Shown: one piece after another, positions 16,253 through 25,075 of the stretch
Position numbering within the stretch: the first letter of the stretch is position 1
Layout of the letters: every line of letters starts with the position of its first letter
Assembly: GCF_000420305.1 (NCBI RefSeq)
Contig: NZ_ATUR01000002.1
Span: forward strand, 701,001-765,000
Direction of reading: 5' to 3'
Source of the DNA: Novosphingopyxis baekryungensis DSM 16222
GTDB taxonomy: Bacteria; Pseudomonadota; Alphaproteobacteria; Sphingomonadales; Sphingomonadaceae
DNA: 64,000 bases
Made by a program: the position numbers and the translations under genes
The notes under the pieces: model-generated
Databases searched by the model: none
What the model was told of the DNA's origin: nothing
Seen by the model: the letters and a program-made list of their open reading frames with translations, nothing else

Positions 16253-16449
16253 ACACTATAAAGGTTTGCGGTCGGTTTGGTGCGGCGCTCCTGTACGGCG
16301 GCCTCTTTTCCCTAGGGGGGTGTGTCAAGGTGGAAGCGCCGACCAAGCCGATCGTGATAGAGCTGAACATCAACATTCAGCAGGAAGTCGTGTACAGGCT
16401 CGATAGTGATGCCCAGGCACTGATCAAAAAAGAAGCGGAGATATTCTGA
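16249..16449 (+). CDS. ynbE: YnbE-like outer-membrane lipoprotein
   Basis: 66 residues: a signal sequence with lipobox LGGC (Cys25) followed by VKVEAPTKPIVIELNINI, the conserved YnbE core. In enterobacteria YnbE binds the C-terminal end of YdbH and docks it at the outer membrane, making the lipid-transport bridge complete. The ATG overlaps the ydbH stop, and its own stop overlaps the ydbL start (TGATG), so the three are coupled. Confidence 0.9.
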   Translation: MNTIKVCGRFGAALLYGGLFSLGGCVKVEAPTKPIVIELNINIQQEVVYRLDSDAQALIKKEAEIF

Positions 16450-16829
16450 TGGCAAAGCGCATGATGAAGATGGCCATGGCCGCCGCAGCGCTGACGATGG
16501 TGGCGGGGGCTGCCTATGCCCAGCGTGATCCGGCCTATCAGGAGGCCCGCACGCAGGGGCTGATCGGGGAAAAACCGGATGGCTATCTGGGTTTTGTCGG
16601 TTCGCCTTCTCCGGCCATCCGCGCGCTGGTCGATGATCTCAATATCAAGCGCAAGGCAGCCTATACACGCAGCGCGGCCGGGGCCGGCTCCACAGTGGAG
16701 CAATTTGCCTTCACCACCGGCTGTCGCCTGATTCTCCAGACATCGCCCGGGGAAAAGTATCAGACGCCCGGCGGCCAATGGGCCACCCGCGACAATGGCC
16801 CGCCCACGCGCGATCCACGCTGTCCGTAA
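16449..16829 (+). CDS. ydbL: YdbL family periplasmic protein (DUF1318)
   Basis: 126 residues with a signal peptide (MKMAMAAAALTMVAGAAYAQ, cleavage after AYA) and the YdbL pattern AYQEARTQGLIGEKPDGYLG, ALVDDLNIKRKAAYT, then GAGSTVEQFAFTTG. The family chaperones or limits the YdbH-YnbE interaction. It is the last gene of the operon. The final ~40 residues, including two cysteines and a Pro-rich end, extend beyond the enterobacterial protein. Confidence 0.88.
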   Translation: MAKRMMKMAMAAAALTMVAGAAYAQRDPAYQEARTQGLIGEKPDGYLGFVGSPSPAIRALVDDLNIKRKAAYTRSAAGAGSTVEQFAFTTGCRLILQTSPGEKYQTPGGQWATRDNGPPTRDPRCP

Positions 16830-16902
16830 CGGCAGGCGGCAACATATCCCTGGGGGAACGGCGCAGTCGCTCCGTCACCGGGAAAGCTTGCCCGCCAGTC
16901 TG

Positions 16903-16931
16903 TTGACTTGACCACGCGCCTTTCCTAAACG
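16903..16931 (+). promoter_or_regulatory. Candidate sigma-70 promoter of the atp operon
   Basis: TTGACT (16903-16908) and TAAACG (16926-16931) are separated by 17 bases, 72 bases ahead of the atpI start, in the gap following ydbL. The -35 is five of six to consensus; the -10 is weak, as often seen in GC-rich alphaproteobacteria. Confidence 0.45.
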
Positions 16932-17003
16932 GGCCGCGCTTTTGCGGGGCGGTTCTCGCCATGTTTAGCCAGATACCGGTTTTTCCGAGTAAGGTACGCT
17001 TCC

Positions 17004-17318
17004 ATGGAAGAGAAACGACCCGCCCGAACCAAGCTTGAAGAGGATGTGCGGATTGATTCGCTGCAACAGCGGATCGATGATGCACAACGCGAAGAGCTTG
17101 GCCGATCGGGGCGGAAAGACGCGCACGGGGTTGATAACAACTATCAGCTCGGCAGCCGCGTTCTTTCCTATCTGGTTGGCGGGATCGGTGGAGGCGGTTT
17201 GATCGGCTGGACTTTGGACCGGCTGATCGGAACGTCGCCTTGGCTGCTGCTTCTGTGCCTGTTTCTGGGTATTGGGGTGGCGTTCAGAAATGTGTACCGG
17301 ATCGCGACGCGCAAATAG
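17004..17318 (+). CDS. atpI: AtpI-like F0 assembly protein
   Basis: 104 residues: a charged N-terminal half (EEKRPARTKLEEDVRIDSLQ), then two membrane segments (SYLVGGIGGGGLIGWTLDRL and PWLLLLCLFLGIGVAFRNVY). The glycine-rich first segment is the AtpI/AtpZ hallmark. AtpI helps assemble the c-ring and may transport magnesium. Position directly upstream of atpB supports the call. Confidence 0.88.
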   Translation: MEEKRPARTKLEEDVRIDSLQQRIDDAQREELGRSGRKDAHGVDNNYQLGSRVLSYLVGGIGGGGLIGWTLDRLIGTSPWLLLLCLFLGIGVAFRNVYRIATRK

Positions 17319-17387
17319 CGGCGGGCGCGATGCGGCAAGTTCGTTTCGCCGGATAGTGCCGGCGTAAAGATCGGATAAGGGTTTCAA

Positions 17388-18185
17388 GTGGCAGAAGCAG
17401 GTACGATCGATCCGATGCACCAGTTCGAGGTGCAGACCATTTTTGATGGCTTCCGTATTGGCGGTCATGAAATTGGTTTCACCAACAGCGCGCTCTGGAT
17501 GATCGTGGCGATGCTGTGTCTTGGTCTGTTCATGCTGGGCGGCATGCGCCGTTCGCTGATTCCCGGCCGTTGGCAGATGATGGTGGAAAGCTTCACCGGC
17601 TTCATTGATGGCATGGTGACCACCAATATCGGCCCAGAAGGCCGCAAATATGCGCCCTATGTGTTCTCGCTGTTCATGTTCATCCTGGTCGCCAATCTTG
17701 TCGGCATGGCGCCGGTCGGCGTGATCGGCCTGCACCCGTTCACGGTGACGAGCCACCTGACGGTCACCGGCATTCTGGCGATCATCAGCTTCTCCATCGT
17801 TCTGCTGGTGGGTTTTGCCAAGCATGGCTTCAAGTTCCTCACCCTGTTCGTGCCGGACGGCACGCCGGTGTGGTTGCTCTGGCTCATTCCGCCGATCGAG
17901 TTCTTTTCCTTCATGGTGCGTCCGTTCAGCCTCGCGCTGCGGCTCTTCGTCGCCATGACCGCCGGGCATATCCTTTTGAAGGTGCTGGCCGGCTTCATTA
18001 TCAACAGCACCAATGCCGGTGTGGGCTACGGCCTCCTCGTCGGCATCCCCAGCTTCACGCTGATGCTCGGCATCACCGCGCTGGAGCTGCTGGTGGCCGG
18101 CGTGCAGGCTTATGTCTTCGCGCTGTTGACCTCGCTTTACATCAACGATGCGGTGCACCTGCACTCGCATGAAACCATCGGCTGA
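17388..18185 (+). CDS. atpB: F0F1 ATP synthase subunit a
   Basis: 265 residues with six or so membrane segments. The essential arginine lies in RPFSLALRLFVAMTAGH near residue 185, and HLTVTGILAIIS and FTLMLGITALELLVAGVQAY are the usual channel-forming helices. Subunit a forms the proton half-channels against the c-ring. The start is GTG 17388 (MAEAGTIDPMHQFEV). Confidence 0.96.
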   Translation: MAEAGTIDPMHQFEVQTIFDGFRIGGHEIGFTNSALWMIVAMLCLGLFMLGGMRRSLIPGRWQMMVESFTGFIDGMVTTNIGPEGRKYAPYVFSLFMFILVANLVGMAPVGVIGLHPFTVTSHLTVTGILAIISFSIVLLVGFAKHGFKFLTLFVPDGTPVWLLWLIPPIEFFSFMVRPFSLALRLFVAMTAGHILLKVLAGFIINSTNAGVGYGLLVGIPSFTLMLGITALELLVAGVQAYVFALLTSLYINDAVHLHSHETIG

Positions 18186-18211
18186 GCGCCGTAAATCTAG
18201 GGAGTTTTATC

Positions 18212-18439
18212 ATGGATCCAGAAGCAGCAAAATTGATCGGTGCCGGCCTTGCAGCCATCGGTGCAGGCCTCGCCTCGCTCGGTGTGGGCAATGTGTTCGC
18301 CAAGTTCCTTGAAGGCGCGCTGCGCAATCCGGGAGCGGCCGATCAGGAACAGGGCCGTCTGTTCATCGGCTTCGCAGCTGCCGAGCTTCTCGGCCTGCTG
18401 TCGTTCGTTATTGCCATCATTCTCATCTTCGTTGCTTGA
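18212..18439 (+). CDS. atpE: F0F1 ATP synthase subunit c
   Basis: 75 residues forming two membrane helices with the conserved polar loop ARG-Asn-Pro type (LRNPGAADQEQG) between them. The proton-carrying carboxylate is Glu58 in FAAAELLGLLSF, as in other alphaproteobacteria where Glu replaces the E. coli Asp. The first helix holds the GxGxGx run (GAGLAAIGAGLASLGVG). TAGGGAG precedes the ATG. Confidence 0.97.
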   Translation: MDPEAAKLIGAGLAAIGAGLASLGVGNVFAKFLEGALRNPGAADQEQGRLFIGFAAAELLGLLSFVIAIILIFVA

Positions 18440-18499
18440 GATAGATCAGGCGGGAATGGCCATGGTGCCGTTCCCGCCCGGTTCTGACCGGAGCATGTC

Positions 18500-18997
18500 A
18501 TGCCTCAGATAGCCCAGGTTGCCGCAACCTACGCATCGCAGCTGTTCTGGCTGCTGCTGGTGTTCGGGACGATTTTCGTCGTCATCGGCCTCGGTATGTA
18601 TCCAAAGATCCAGGGCACGGTCATCGCCCGCGATCGCAAGATCGAGGACGATCTGGCCGAAGCCCGCCATGCCAATGAGGCGGCGGACCGGCTGGAAGAA
18701 GATTATCGCAAGAAGCTGAACGACGAGCATGCCGCTGCGCATATCACCGTCGAAAAGGCCCGTAACGATGCCGCCCGGGAGACCGAGCGCAAGCTTGCGA
18801 TTGCGAATGAAGAAAATGAGGCGCTGCTGGCTTCGGCCATGGCCGATCTGGCCCAGCGCCGGAAGGCCGCGCGTCAGGAAATCGAGCAGGTCGCGGCCGA
18901 AGCGGCCCGCGATCTCGTTGCCAAGGTATCGGGCGTTCAGGCCGATCCGGCCGAGGCGGCCCGCGAAGTAAAGGAGGTCATGCATGGCGCAGACTGA
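18500..18997 (+). CDS. atpF': F0F1 ATP synthase subunit b'
   Basis: 165 residues: one N-terminal membrane helix (QLFWLLLVFGTIFVVIGLGM) and a long charged coil (RDRKIEDDLAEARHANEAAD onward). Photosynthetic bacteria and alphaproteobacteria carry two different b subunits forming a heterodimeric peripheral stalk; this is the first (b'). It overlaps the second b gene by 14 bases. Confidence 0.92.
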   Translation: MPQIAQVAATYASQLFWLLLVFGTIFVVIGLGMYPKIQGTVIARDRKIEDDLAEARHANEAADRLEEDYRKKLNDEHAAAHITVEKARNDAARETERKLAIANEENEALLASAMADLAQRRKAARQEIEQVAAEAARDLVAKVSGVQADPAEAAREVKEVMHGAD

Positions 18998-19643
18998 CGC
19001 AGTTTCCGGCACGGTGGTGACCGGTGATAATGGCGCTGTCGTGACCCAGGAAGCCCCCGTCAGCGGCGGTAGCCCGCTCAATGACGAAGGCATGCCGCAG
19101 ACCGGGATCGAGGCCATCGAGGCTGGCCATACCGTGGTGCATGACGAGCCAAGCGCGCTCGGCATGACGGCCACGGCATGGGTTTCGGTGGCGATGCTGG
19201 TGCTGATCGCGGTGGTCCTTTGGAAAAAGGTGCCGGCAGCGATCGGCAAGTCGCTCGATGGACGGATCGAGGCCATCCGGCACCAGCTGGCCGAAGCGTC
19301 CGAATTGCGCGCCGAGGCCGAAGCGCTGCGCACGCAATATGAAAAGCGCCTGGCCGATGCCCAGCAGGAAGCCGCCGACATCCGCGAGCAGGCCGAGAGC
19401 CAGGCCGCGGCCATGGTGGCCAAGGCGCAGGAAGACAGCGCCGCGCTGATCCGTCGCCGCAAGCGGATTGCCGAGGATCAGATTTCGGTCGCCGAACGCG
19501 CTGCCATCGCCGATCTGCGGGAAACCGCCGCCACCGCCGCTGCGGAGGCTGCGCGCCGCCTGATCGCCGAAAAGCATGACGCCAGTGCCGACAAGGCGAT
19601 GGTGGATCGCACGATCCAGCAGCTCGGCACCAGCCTGCACTGA
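18984..19643 (+). CDS. atpF: F0F1 ATP synthase subunit b with N-terminal extension
   Basis: 219 residues. Membrane helix at ~61-78 (TATAWVSVAMLVLIAVVLW), then VPAAIGKSLDGRIEAIRHQL and a long coil to AAAEAARRLIAEKHD, all usual for subunit b. The first ~57 residues (MAQTDAVSGTVVTGDN to HTVVHDEPSALG) are an acidic, low-complexity extension not found in a standard ~160-residue b subunit. The extension would lie in the periplasm if topology is normal. Last F0 gene; F1 genes are not in the window, as expected for the split alphaproteobacterial arrangement. Confidence 0.93.
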   Translation: MAQTDAVSGTVVTGDNGAVVTQEAPVSGGSPLNDEGMPQTGIEAIEAGHTVVHDEPSALGMTATAWVSVAMLVLIAVVLWKKVPAAIGKSLDGRIEAIRHQLAEASELRAEAEALRTQYEKRLADAQQEAADIREQAESQAAAMVAKAQEDSAALIRRRKRIAEDQISVAERAAIADLRETAATAAAEAARRLIAEKHDASADKAMVDRTIQQLGTSLH

Positions 19644-19717
19644 CAATCCACGCATAATTGAACGCATGGGCGGCGCGCTCCCTTCCACAGGGGGCGCGCC
19701 GCGCCTATGTTCGGGCC

Positions 19718-21670
19718 ATGCCGCCATCTGACGACAAAGCCGGTCGCCCGGATCAACCGAACGCGCCGAGCCGGTTCAACGAAGAAAAGTCCGCTTACAC
19801 CGTGCGCGGGTCCGACAAGCCGGACCTGGAGGCGGGGGTGGCCGCGATCCGCAATGTCTGGAAAACATTGCCGCAGCGGCCCGGCGTCTATCGCATGCAC
19901 GATAGCGGGGGTGAGGTGCTGTATGTCGGTAAGGCGCGCAGCCTGAAATCGCGCGTGGTGAACTATACCCAGTGGCAGCAATTGCCCGCACGGCTGCAGC
20001 GGATGGTTTCGCAGACCCGGACGATGACGATCGTGACGACGGAGAGCGAGGCCGAGGCGCTGTTGCTCGAAGCGCAGCTGATCAAACGCTATCGCCCGCC
20101 CTACAATGTGTTGCTGCGCGACGACAAAAGCTTTCCCTACATCCTGCTGCGGCAGGACCACGCCTTTCCGCGGATCCAGAAGCATCGCGGCGCGCGGCGG
20201 GCGAAGGGCAAATATTTCGGGCCGTTCGCCAGCGCCGGATCGGTCGGGCGGACGTTGAACGCGCTGCAGAAGATGTTCCTGCTGCGCAGTTGCACGGACA
20301 GCTTTTTCAACAACCGCTCGCGCCCCTGCCTGCTCTATCAGATCAACCGCTGTTCGGCGCCTTGCGTGGGCCGGATATCGGCGGAGGATTATGCGGAGCT
20401 GGTCGGAGACGCGGAGAATTTTCTCAACGGCAAGTCCACCGGGGTGCAGGAAAAGCTGGGCAAGCAGATGGAGCAGGCGGCGACCGATCTCGATTTCGAG
20501 ATGGCGGCGCTGTACCGGGACCGGTTGAAGGCGCTCACCTTCATTCAGGGCAGCCAGGCGATCAGCGCGCAGGGCCTGTCCGATGCCGATATCTTTGCGC
20601 TGGCCAGCAAGGGCGGGCAGGTCTGCATCCAGGCCTTTTTCATTCGCGCGGGCCAGAATTGGGGGCATCGCAGCTTCTTCCCCAGCCATGTGAAGGATGT
20701 GCCGGAAGAGGAGGTGCTGGCCAGCTTTCTGGCGCAATTCTATGAGGAAGTTCCTCCGGCGCGCTTGCTGCTGCTCGACCGCGAACTGGCGGAGCCGGAT
20801 CTGTTCTGCGACGCGCTGTCCGAACGCGCTGGCGGCAAGGTATCGATCAGCGTCCCGCAGCGCGGCGACCGGCGCAAGATGATGGTGCAGGCCGAACGCA
20901 ACGCGGTGGAAGCGCTCGACCGCAAGCTGGCCGAGGGCGCCAGCCAGACGCGTCTTCTGGCCGAGGTGGCCGATCTGTTTGATCTGGAAGGCCCGCCGGA
21001 CCGGATCGAGGTTTATGACAACAGCCATATCCAGGGCACCAATGCGATCGGCGCGATGGTCGTCGCCGGGCCCGAGGGTTTCCGCAAAAATGCCTATCGC
21101 AAGTTCAACATCAAGCGCCCCGAAACCGCGCCGGGCGATGACTTTGCGATGATGCGCGAGGTGCTGGAACGCCGCTTCGCCCGCGCGCAGAAGGAAGATC
21201 CGGACCGCACCAAGGGCGATTGGCCCGATCTGGTTCTGATCGATGGCGGCAAGGGCCAGGTTTCCGCCTCGATGGACGCGCTGGAGGAGCTGGGGATCGA
21301 GGATGTCGCGCTGGTCGGCGTGGCCAAGGGGCCGCATCATGGCCGCGACGGGCGTGAGATTTTCCACATGCCCGACGGGCGCGAGCTGACGCTGGCCCCC
21401 AATGCGCCGGCGATGTTCTATCTGCAGCGTCTGCGCGATGAGGCTCATCGCTTCGCTATCGGCGCGCACCGTCAGAAACGCGCCAAGGCCATGGGCAGCA
21501 GCCCGCTGGACGAGGTGCCCGGCATCGGCCCCGCCCGCAAACGCGCGCTCCTCATGCATTTCGGCACCGCCCGCGCGGTCAAAAGCGCCAGCCTGGACGA
21601 TCTGAAACGCGCGCCGGGCGTGAACGACAGCGTGGCGCAGACGGTGTACGACTTCTTCCATGTGCGTTGA
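19718..21670 (+). CDS. uvrC: Excinuclease ABC subunit C
   Basis: 650 residues from ATG 19718 (MPPSDDKAGRPDQPN). In order: GIY-YIG nuclease domain (GVYRMHDSGGEVLYVGKARS, near residue 50) for the 3' incision, UVR motif (ATDLDFEMAALYRDRLKAL, near 255), UvrC RNase-H-like domain (IEVYDNSHIQGTNAIGAMV, near 430) for the 5' incision, and tandem helix-hairpin-helix (DEVPGIGPARKRALLMHFG). It makes both cuts in nucleotide excision repair with UvrAB. A ~45-residue polar N-terminal extension precedes the nuclease domain. Followed by recO. Confidence 0.97.
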   Translation: MPPSDDKAGRPDQPNAPSRFNEEKSAYTVRGSDKPDLEAGVAAIRNVWKTLPQRPGVYRMHDSGGEVLYVGKARSLKSRVVNYTQWQQLPARLQRMVSQTRTMTIVTTESEAEALLLEAQLIKRYRPPYNVLLRDDKSFPYILLRQDHAFPRIQKHRGARRAKGKYFGPFASAGSVGRTLNALQKMFLLRSCTDSFFNNRSRPCLLYQINRCSAPCVGRISAEDYAELVGDAENFLNGKSTGVQEKLGKQMEQAATDLDFEMAALYRDRLKALTFIQGSQAISAQGLSDADIFALASKGGQVCIQAFFIRAGQNWGHRSFFPSHVKDVPEEEVLASFLAQFYEEVPPARLLLLDRELAEPDLFCDALSERAGGKVSISVPQRGDRRKMMVQAERNAVEALDRKLAEGASQTRLLAEVADLFDLEGPPDRIEVYDNSHIQGTNAIGAMVVAGPEGFRKNAYRKFNIKRPETAPGDDFAMMREVLERRFARAQKEDPDRTKGDWPDLVLIDGGKGQVSASMDALEELGIEDVALVGVAKGPHHGRDGREIFHMPDGRELTLAPNAPAMFYLQRLRDEAHRFAIGAHRQKRAKAMGSSPLDEVPGIGPARKRALLMHFGTARAVKSASLDDLKRAPGVNDSVAQTVYDFFHVR

Positions 21671-21739
21671 GCGCGTTCGTCAATCAGCGGATTGCCGTTC
21701 CGGCGAAGGCCGCAATGACGGCGGTTTGTAGATAGCCGC

Positions 21740-22486
21740 ATGCCGCAGCTTTCCACCCAGGGCATCGTCTGCTCGGTCCGCCATCATGGCGAACATGGCG
21801 CGATCGTGCGGCTCTTCACGCCGGATGACGGGCTGGTGGCGGGCTATGTTCGCGGCGGGCGATCGCGCCGGATTCGACCGATCCTGATCCCGTCGAATCT
21901 GGTGGCGGCGGAATTCCGGGCGCGCACGGCGGACCATCTGGCCGGGCTGACGGTGGAGCTGGTCACCAGCCGCGCCCCGTGGATCGGCGAACCGCTGGCC
22001 TCCGCCGCACTGGACTGGGCGACGACTCTCACGGCGGCGACGCTGCCCGAGGAGAACGCCTATCCGCGGCTCTATTCGGCCTTGTCCGCGCTGCTGGATG
22101 CGATCTGTCATGCCCCGTCGGCACGCGGATGGGCCACGGCCATGGTGCGGTTCGAGCTTCTGCTGCTGGCGGAACTCGGCTTCGGGCTCGATCTCAGTTG
22201 CTGCGCGGCGACGGGCCAGCTGGACGATCTGGCCTATGTCAGCCCGCGCAGTGCGCGCGCCGTCTCACGCGGGGCGGGGCAGGGATACAAGGCCAGGCTG
22301 CTGCCCCTGCCGCCCTTCCTGCTGCCATCCACGGACGCGCAGCGCCGCCCTGAATGGCCGGATATCGTGGCCGGCTTTGCCCTCACCGGATATTATCTGG
22401 AACGCAGCCTCCTGGCCGATCGGCGCGGCGACGTCATGAGCGGGCGCACGCAAATGATCGCGCGCCTGCAACGGATGCTTGAATGA
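21740..22486 (+). CDS. recO: DNA repair protein RecO
   Basis: 248 residues. The N-terminal OB fold reads [39 protein letters not shown] and [10 protein letters not shown]; the helical C-terminal domain contains [20 protein letters not shown]. RecO loads RecA on SSB-coated gaps together with RecR. The zinc-finger cysteines of some RecO proteins are reduced here to the CC pair. It follows uvrC by 69 bases and precedes a glycosyltransferase gene. Confidence 0.93.
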   Translation: MPQLSTQGIVCSVRHHGEHGAIVRLFTPDDGLVAGYVRGGRSRRIRPILIPSNLVAAEFRARTADHLAGLTVELVTSRAPWIGEPLASAALDWATTLTAATLPEENAYPRLYSALSALLDAICHAPSARGWATAMVRFELLLLAELGFGLDLSCCAATGQLDDLAYVSPRSARAVSRGAGQGYKARLLPLPPFLLPSTDAQRRPEWPDIVAGFALTGYYLERSLLADRRGDVMSGRTQMIARLQRMLE

Positions 22487-22514
22487 GGCGTGGCCGCAGG
22501 GCAGGGAAGCGCGC

Positions 22515-23636
22515 ATGAAATCAGGCGATCATTCCGAAGAGCACCCCATCGAGCTGGCGGTGGTGCTGCCCACCTTCAACGAATCGTCCAATGTGGACCG
22601 CGTCATCGCGACGCTGGACCGCGTGCTCGCCGGCATCTCCTGGGAAGCGGTGTTCGTCGATGACAACAGCCCCGATCACACCGCGCAGATGCTGCGGGAC
22701 CGGGCGCGCGAAGACCGCCGGATCCGCGTGATCGAACGACTCGGGCGGCGCGGGCTCAGCTCCGCCTGTATCGAAGGCATGATGGCCACCGGCGCGCCGC
22801 TGGTGGCGGTGATGGACGCCGATCTGCAGCATGATGCCAATCTTCTGCCCAAGATGGTCGCCGCGCTGAATGGCGATGCGAATCTCGATATCGTCGTCGG
22901 CTCGCGCTTCGTGGAGGGCGGCGGCACGGGCGACTGGGATGAGGCGCGCCTGCGCAAATCGCAGTTCGCCACGCGGCTCGGCACCAAATTGCTGAACCTC
23001 ACGCTGAGCGACCCGATGAGCGGCTTTTTCATGATGCGGTCCGACCGGTTCCGCCGGATTGCGCCCAAGCTGTCCGGCATCGGCTTCAAGATCCTGCTCG
23101 ACATCGTCACCGTGGCGCGCGAGCCGATGACGATTGCCGAACTGCCCTACACCTTTTCGGTGCGCGAGGAGGGGGAGAGCAAGCTGGACCGGGTGGTGGC
23201 GTTCGAATATCTCGTCGCGCTGTACGACCGTATGTTCGGGCGCATCCTGCCCGTTCGATTCGCCCTGTTCGCCACCATCGGCGTGCTCGGCATTGCGGTG
23301 CATTTCGCGATTCTGACGAGCCTGTTCGAGGGGCTGCAAACGAGTTTCCTTGCCGCGCAGGCCGCCGCGACCATTGCCGCGATGACCTTCAACTTCTTCC
23401 TGAACAATGCGCTGACCTATCGCGACAAGCGGCTGTCCGGTTTCACCCCGATGCTGCGCGGATGGATCAGCTTTTGCCTCTTCTGTAGCGTCGGCGCGAT
23501 TGCCAATGTCGGCATTGCGGCATTTTTGTACGACGTGTCCGGCGTGGTCTGGACGCTGTCTGCCATTGCCGGAATCCTGGTCGGCGCGGTGTGGAATTTT
23601 GCGCTGAGCAGCCGGTTCGTCTGGGGCCGCTACTAG
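22515..23636 (+). CDS. DPM1-like GT2 glycosyltransferase fused to a GtrA membrane domain
   Basis: 373 residues from ATG 22515, preceded by AGGGAAG. Residues ~10-235 are a GT-A fold close to dolichyl-phosphate mannose synthase: VVLPTFNESSNVDRVI, VFVDDNSPDHTA, VAVMDADLQHD with the DxD site, and DPMSGFFMMRSD. Residues ~250-373 hold four membrane segments of the GtrA family (FALFATIGVLGIAVHFAIL to WNFALSSRFVW). Such fusions make a polyprenyl-phosphate sugar at the inner membrane. The convergent neighbour, 3 bases away, is a PMT-type transferase that uses polyprenyl-phosphate sugars, so the two could form one pathway. Confidence 0.87.
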   Translation: MKSGDHSEEHPIELAVVLPTFNESSNVDRVIATLDRVLAGISWEAVFVDDNSPDHTAQMLRDRAREDRRIRVIERLGRRGLSSACIEGMMATGAPLVAVMDADLQHDANLLPKMVAALNGDANLDIVVGSRFVEGGGTGDWDEARLRKSQFATRLGTKLLNLTLSDPMSGFFMMRSDRFRRIAPKLSGIGFKILLDIVTVAREPMTIAELPYTFSVREEGESKLDRVVAFEYLVALYDRMFGRILPVRFALFATIGVLGIAVHFAILTSLFEGLQTSFLAAQAAATIAAMTFNFFLNNALTYRDKRLSGFTPMLRGWISFCLFCSVGAIANVGIAAFLYDVSGVVWTLSAIAGILVGAVWNFALSSRFVWGRY

Positions 23637-23639
23637 GCC

Positions 23640-24977
23640 CTATCGCCAGCTGTCGAGCCACATCCAGTGGTTGAAGGCCTGCGGGCCGCCCAGCGGTAGC
23701 GCGGCGATGATGGGATAGAAATCCACGAACACCGCCAGGATGGCGATCAGCAAGAGCGCAGGCGCGGCATATTTCCGGTCGCGCAGCCAGAGATAGTCGA
23801 TCGCCGCCGCCAGCGCGATGGTAAGGAAAAAGCTGGGGATCAGATAATGGTGATAGAAGGTCACCTTTTTGGGCAGTACCGCCCAGATGTCCACGCCCAC
23901 CAGCCATAGCCCGGTGGGCACGAACAGCGCCCAGTTGCGCTGCCTTTTGCCGATGATCACGCTGATCACCATCGCAGCAAGCCCGCCCCACATGATGATC
24001 GGGTTGCCGAGCAGCACCACGCCGCGAATGGCCCCTTCGGCCTCTTCATAGAGATACCAGATCGGCCGCTCGTCGATGATCCACTGCCACCACTGGCTGG
24101 AATAGGTATGTTCGGCCATATAGCCCGCCTGTCGCCGGGCCATCTCCACCTGATAGCTGAGATATTCGGACGGTGGCACGGCGTTTTCGGCGAAGAAGGA
24201 CATGGGAATATAACAGGCGAGATAGGCGAGCGCCGGCAGCAGGCCGAGCAGCAGCCCCGCCTCCAGCAGCGATACGCCGCGCACCGGCCCGGCCCTGCGA
24301 TCGAGCAGCAGCGTCTTCGGATTCCATGCCCGCTTGCCCAGCATGGCCGCGCGCCAGATGAAAAAACCGAGGCCGATGACGACGCCATAGGGCGCGGCGG
24401 TCCATTTGCAGCCGATCGCCAGGCCCAGCATCACCCCGGCCCAGGCCAAGCGCTGCCACGCCTGCCGCTCGGCGCGCACCGCTGCGGCGACCTGCCAGAG
24501 CGCCAGCATCAGAAAGGCCGCCATGAAGATATCCAGCATGGCGATGCGCGACTGGATGAACAGCAAATGCCCCGCCACCAGCAACACGCCCGTCAACACC
24601 GCGATCCGCGCGCTGCGATACAGTTCCCAGGCGAACATGACCGACGCGAACAGCGTGATGCCGCCGAACAGTGCGCTTGGCACGCGCCAGCCGAAATGAT
24701 TGTCGCCCAATATCCGCATGCCCAGCGCGATGATGAACTTGGCCAGCGGGGGATGTTCCTCGTTCAGCGGACTGCTGAGCGCCAGCACATGCCGCGCGGC
24801 AGGCACATAATAGATCTCGTCGAAAAACAGCGAACGGGGATGCTGGATGTTGATGAGGAAGAACAGGAAGGCTGCCAGCCCGCCCAGCGCTGCCCACCCC
24901 TGCGCGCCCAGATCGCCACGGCGCAGACGTTCCAGCCAGCCGCTGTTCGGCAATGTCATTTTCGAACCCACGGCCAT
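23640..24977 (-). CDS. PMT-family (GT39-like) glycosyltransferase
   Basis: 445 residues with about 11 hydrophobic segments. The first external loop carries the catalytic DE of the PMT superfamily (SLFFDEIYYVPAARH near residue 55), followed by NEEHPPLAKFIIALGM and QSRIAMLDIFMAAFLML. The family transfers a sugar from polyprenyl phosphate to protein or lipid on the outer face of the inner membrane. Bacterial members do protein O-mannosylation or lipid A modification; the target here is unknown. The start may be 24977 or 24959; the former was used. Confidence 0.85.
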   Translation of the reverse strand: MAVGSKMTLPNSGWLERLRRGDLGAQGWAALGGLAAFLFFLINIQHPRSLFFDEIYYVPAARHVLALSSPLNEEHPPLAKFIIALGMRILGDNHFGWRVPSALFGGITLFASVMFAWELYRSARIAVLTGVLLVAGHLLFIQSRIAMLDIFMAAFLMLALWQVAAAVRAERQAWQRLAWAGVMLGLAIGCKWTAAPYGVVIGLGFFIWRAAMLGKRAWNPKTLLLDRRAGPVRGVSLLEAGLLLGLLPALAYLACYIPMSFFAENAVPPSEYLSYQVEMARRQAGYMAEHTYSSQWWQWIIDERPIWYLYEEAEGAIRGVVLLGNPIIMWGGLAAMVISVIIGKRQRNWALFVPTGLWLVGVDIWAVLPKKVTFYHHYLIPSFFLTIALAAAIDYLWLRDRKYAAPALLLIAILAVFVDFYPIIAALPLGGPQAFNHWMWLDSWR

Positions 24978-25029
24978 GTCTGCGCGTCTCCCTGTGCCCG
25001 CCCGATAGAAAATCGCGTGCGCCGCGACA

Positions 25030-25055
25030 AGCGCCCGCATTGACGCGCGGGCGCT
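25030..25055 (+). promoter_or_regulatory. Perfect 9-bp hairpin in the metZ leader
   Basis: AGCGCCCGC (25030-25038) pairs without mismatch with GCGGGCGCT (25047-25055) around an 8-base loop. It ends 20 bases before the metZ ATG, with GAAATCCCAAAGCAGGAAGC in between. There is no T tract, so it is not a terminator. It could control ribosome access or be the stem of a SAM-sensing leader, but I cannot match it to a known riboswitch. Confidence 0.4.
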
Positions 25056-25075
25056 GAAATCCCAAAGCAGGAAGC

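Noticed and set aside
19478..21661. 727-codon frame antisense to uvrC
   Set aside because: Entirely opposite a well-conserved gene, with no recognisable motif.
24108..25043. 311-codon frame antisense to the PMT gene
   Set aside because: His/Gln/Arg-rich shadow of a membrane protein.
24978..25075. SAM-II riboswitch upstream of metZ
   Set aside because: The conserved SAM-II pseudoknot sequences are not visible; only a plain hairpin can be supported.
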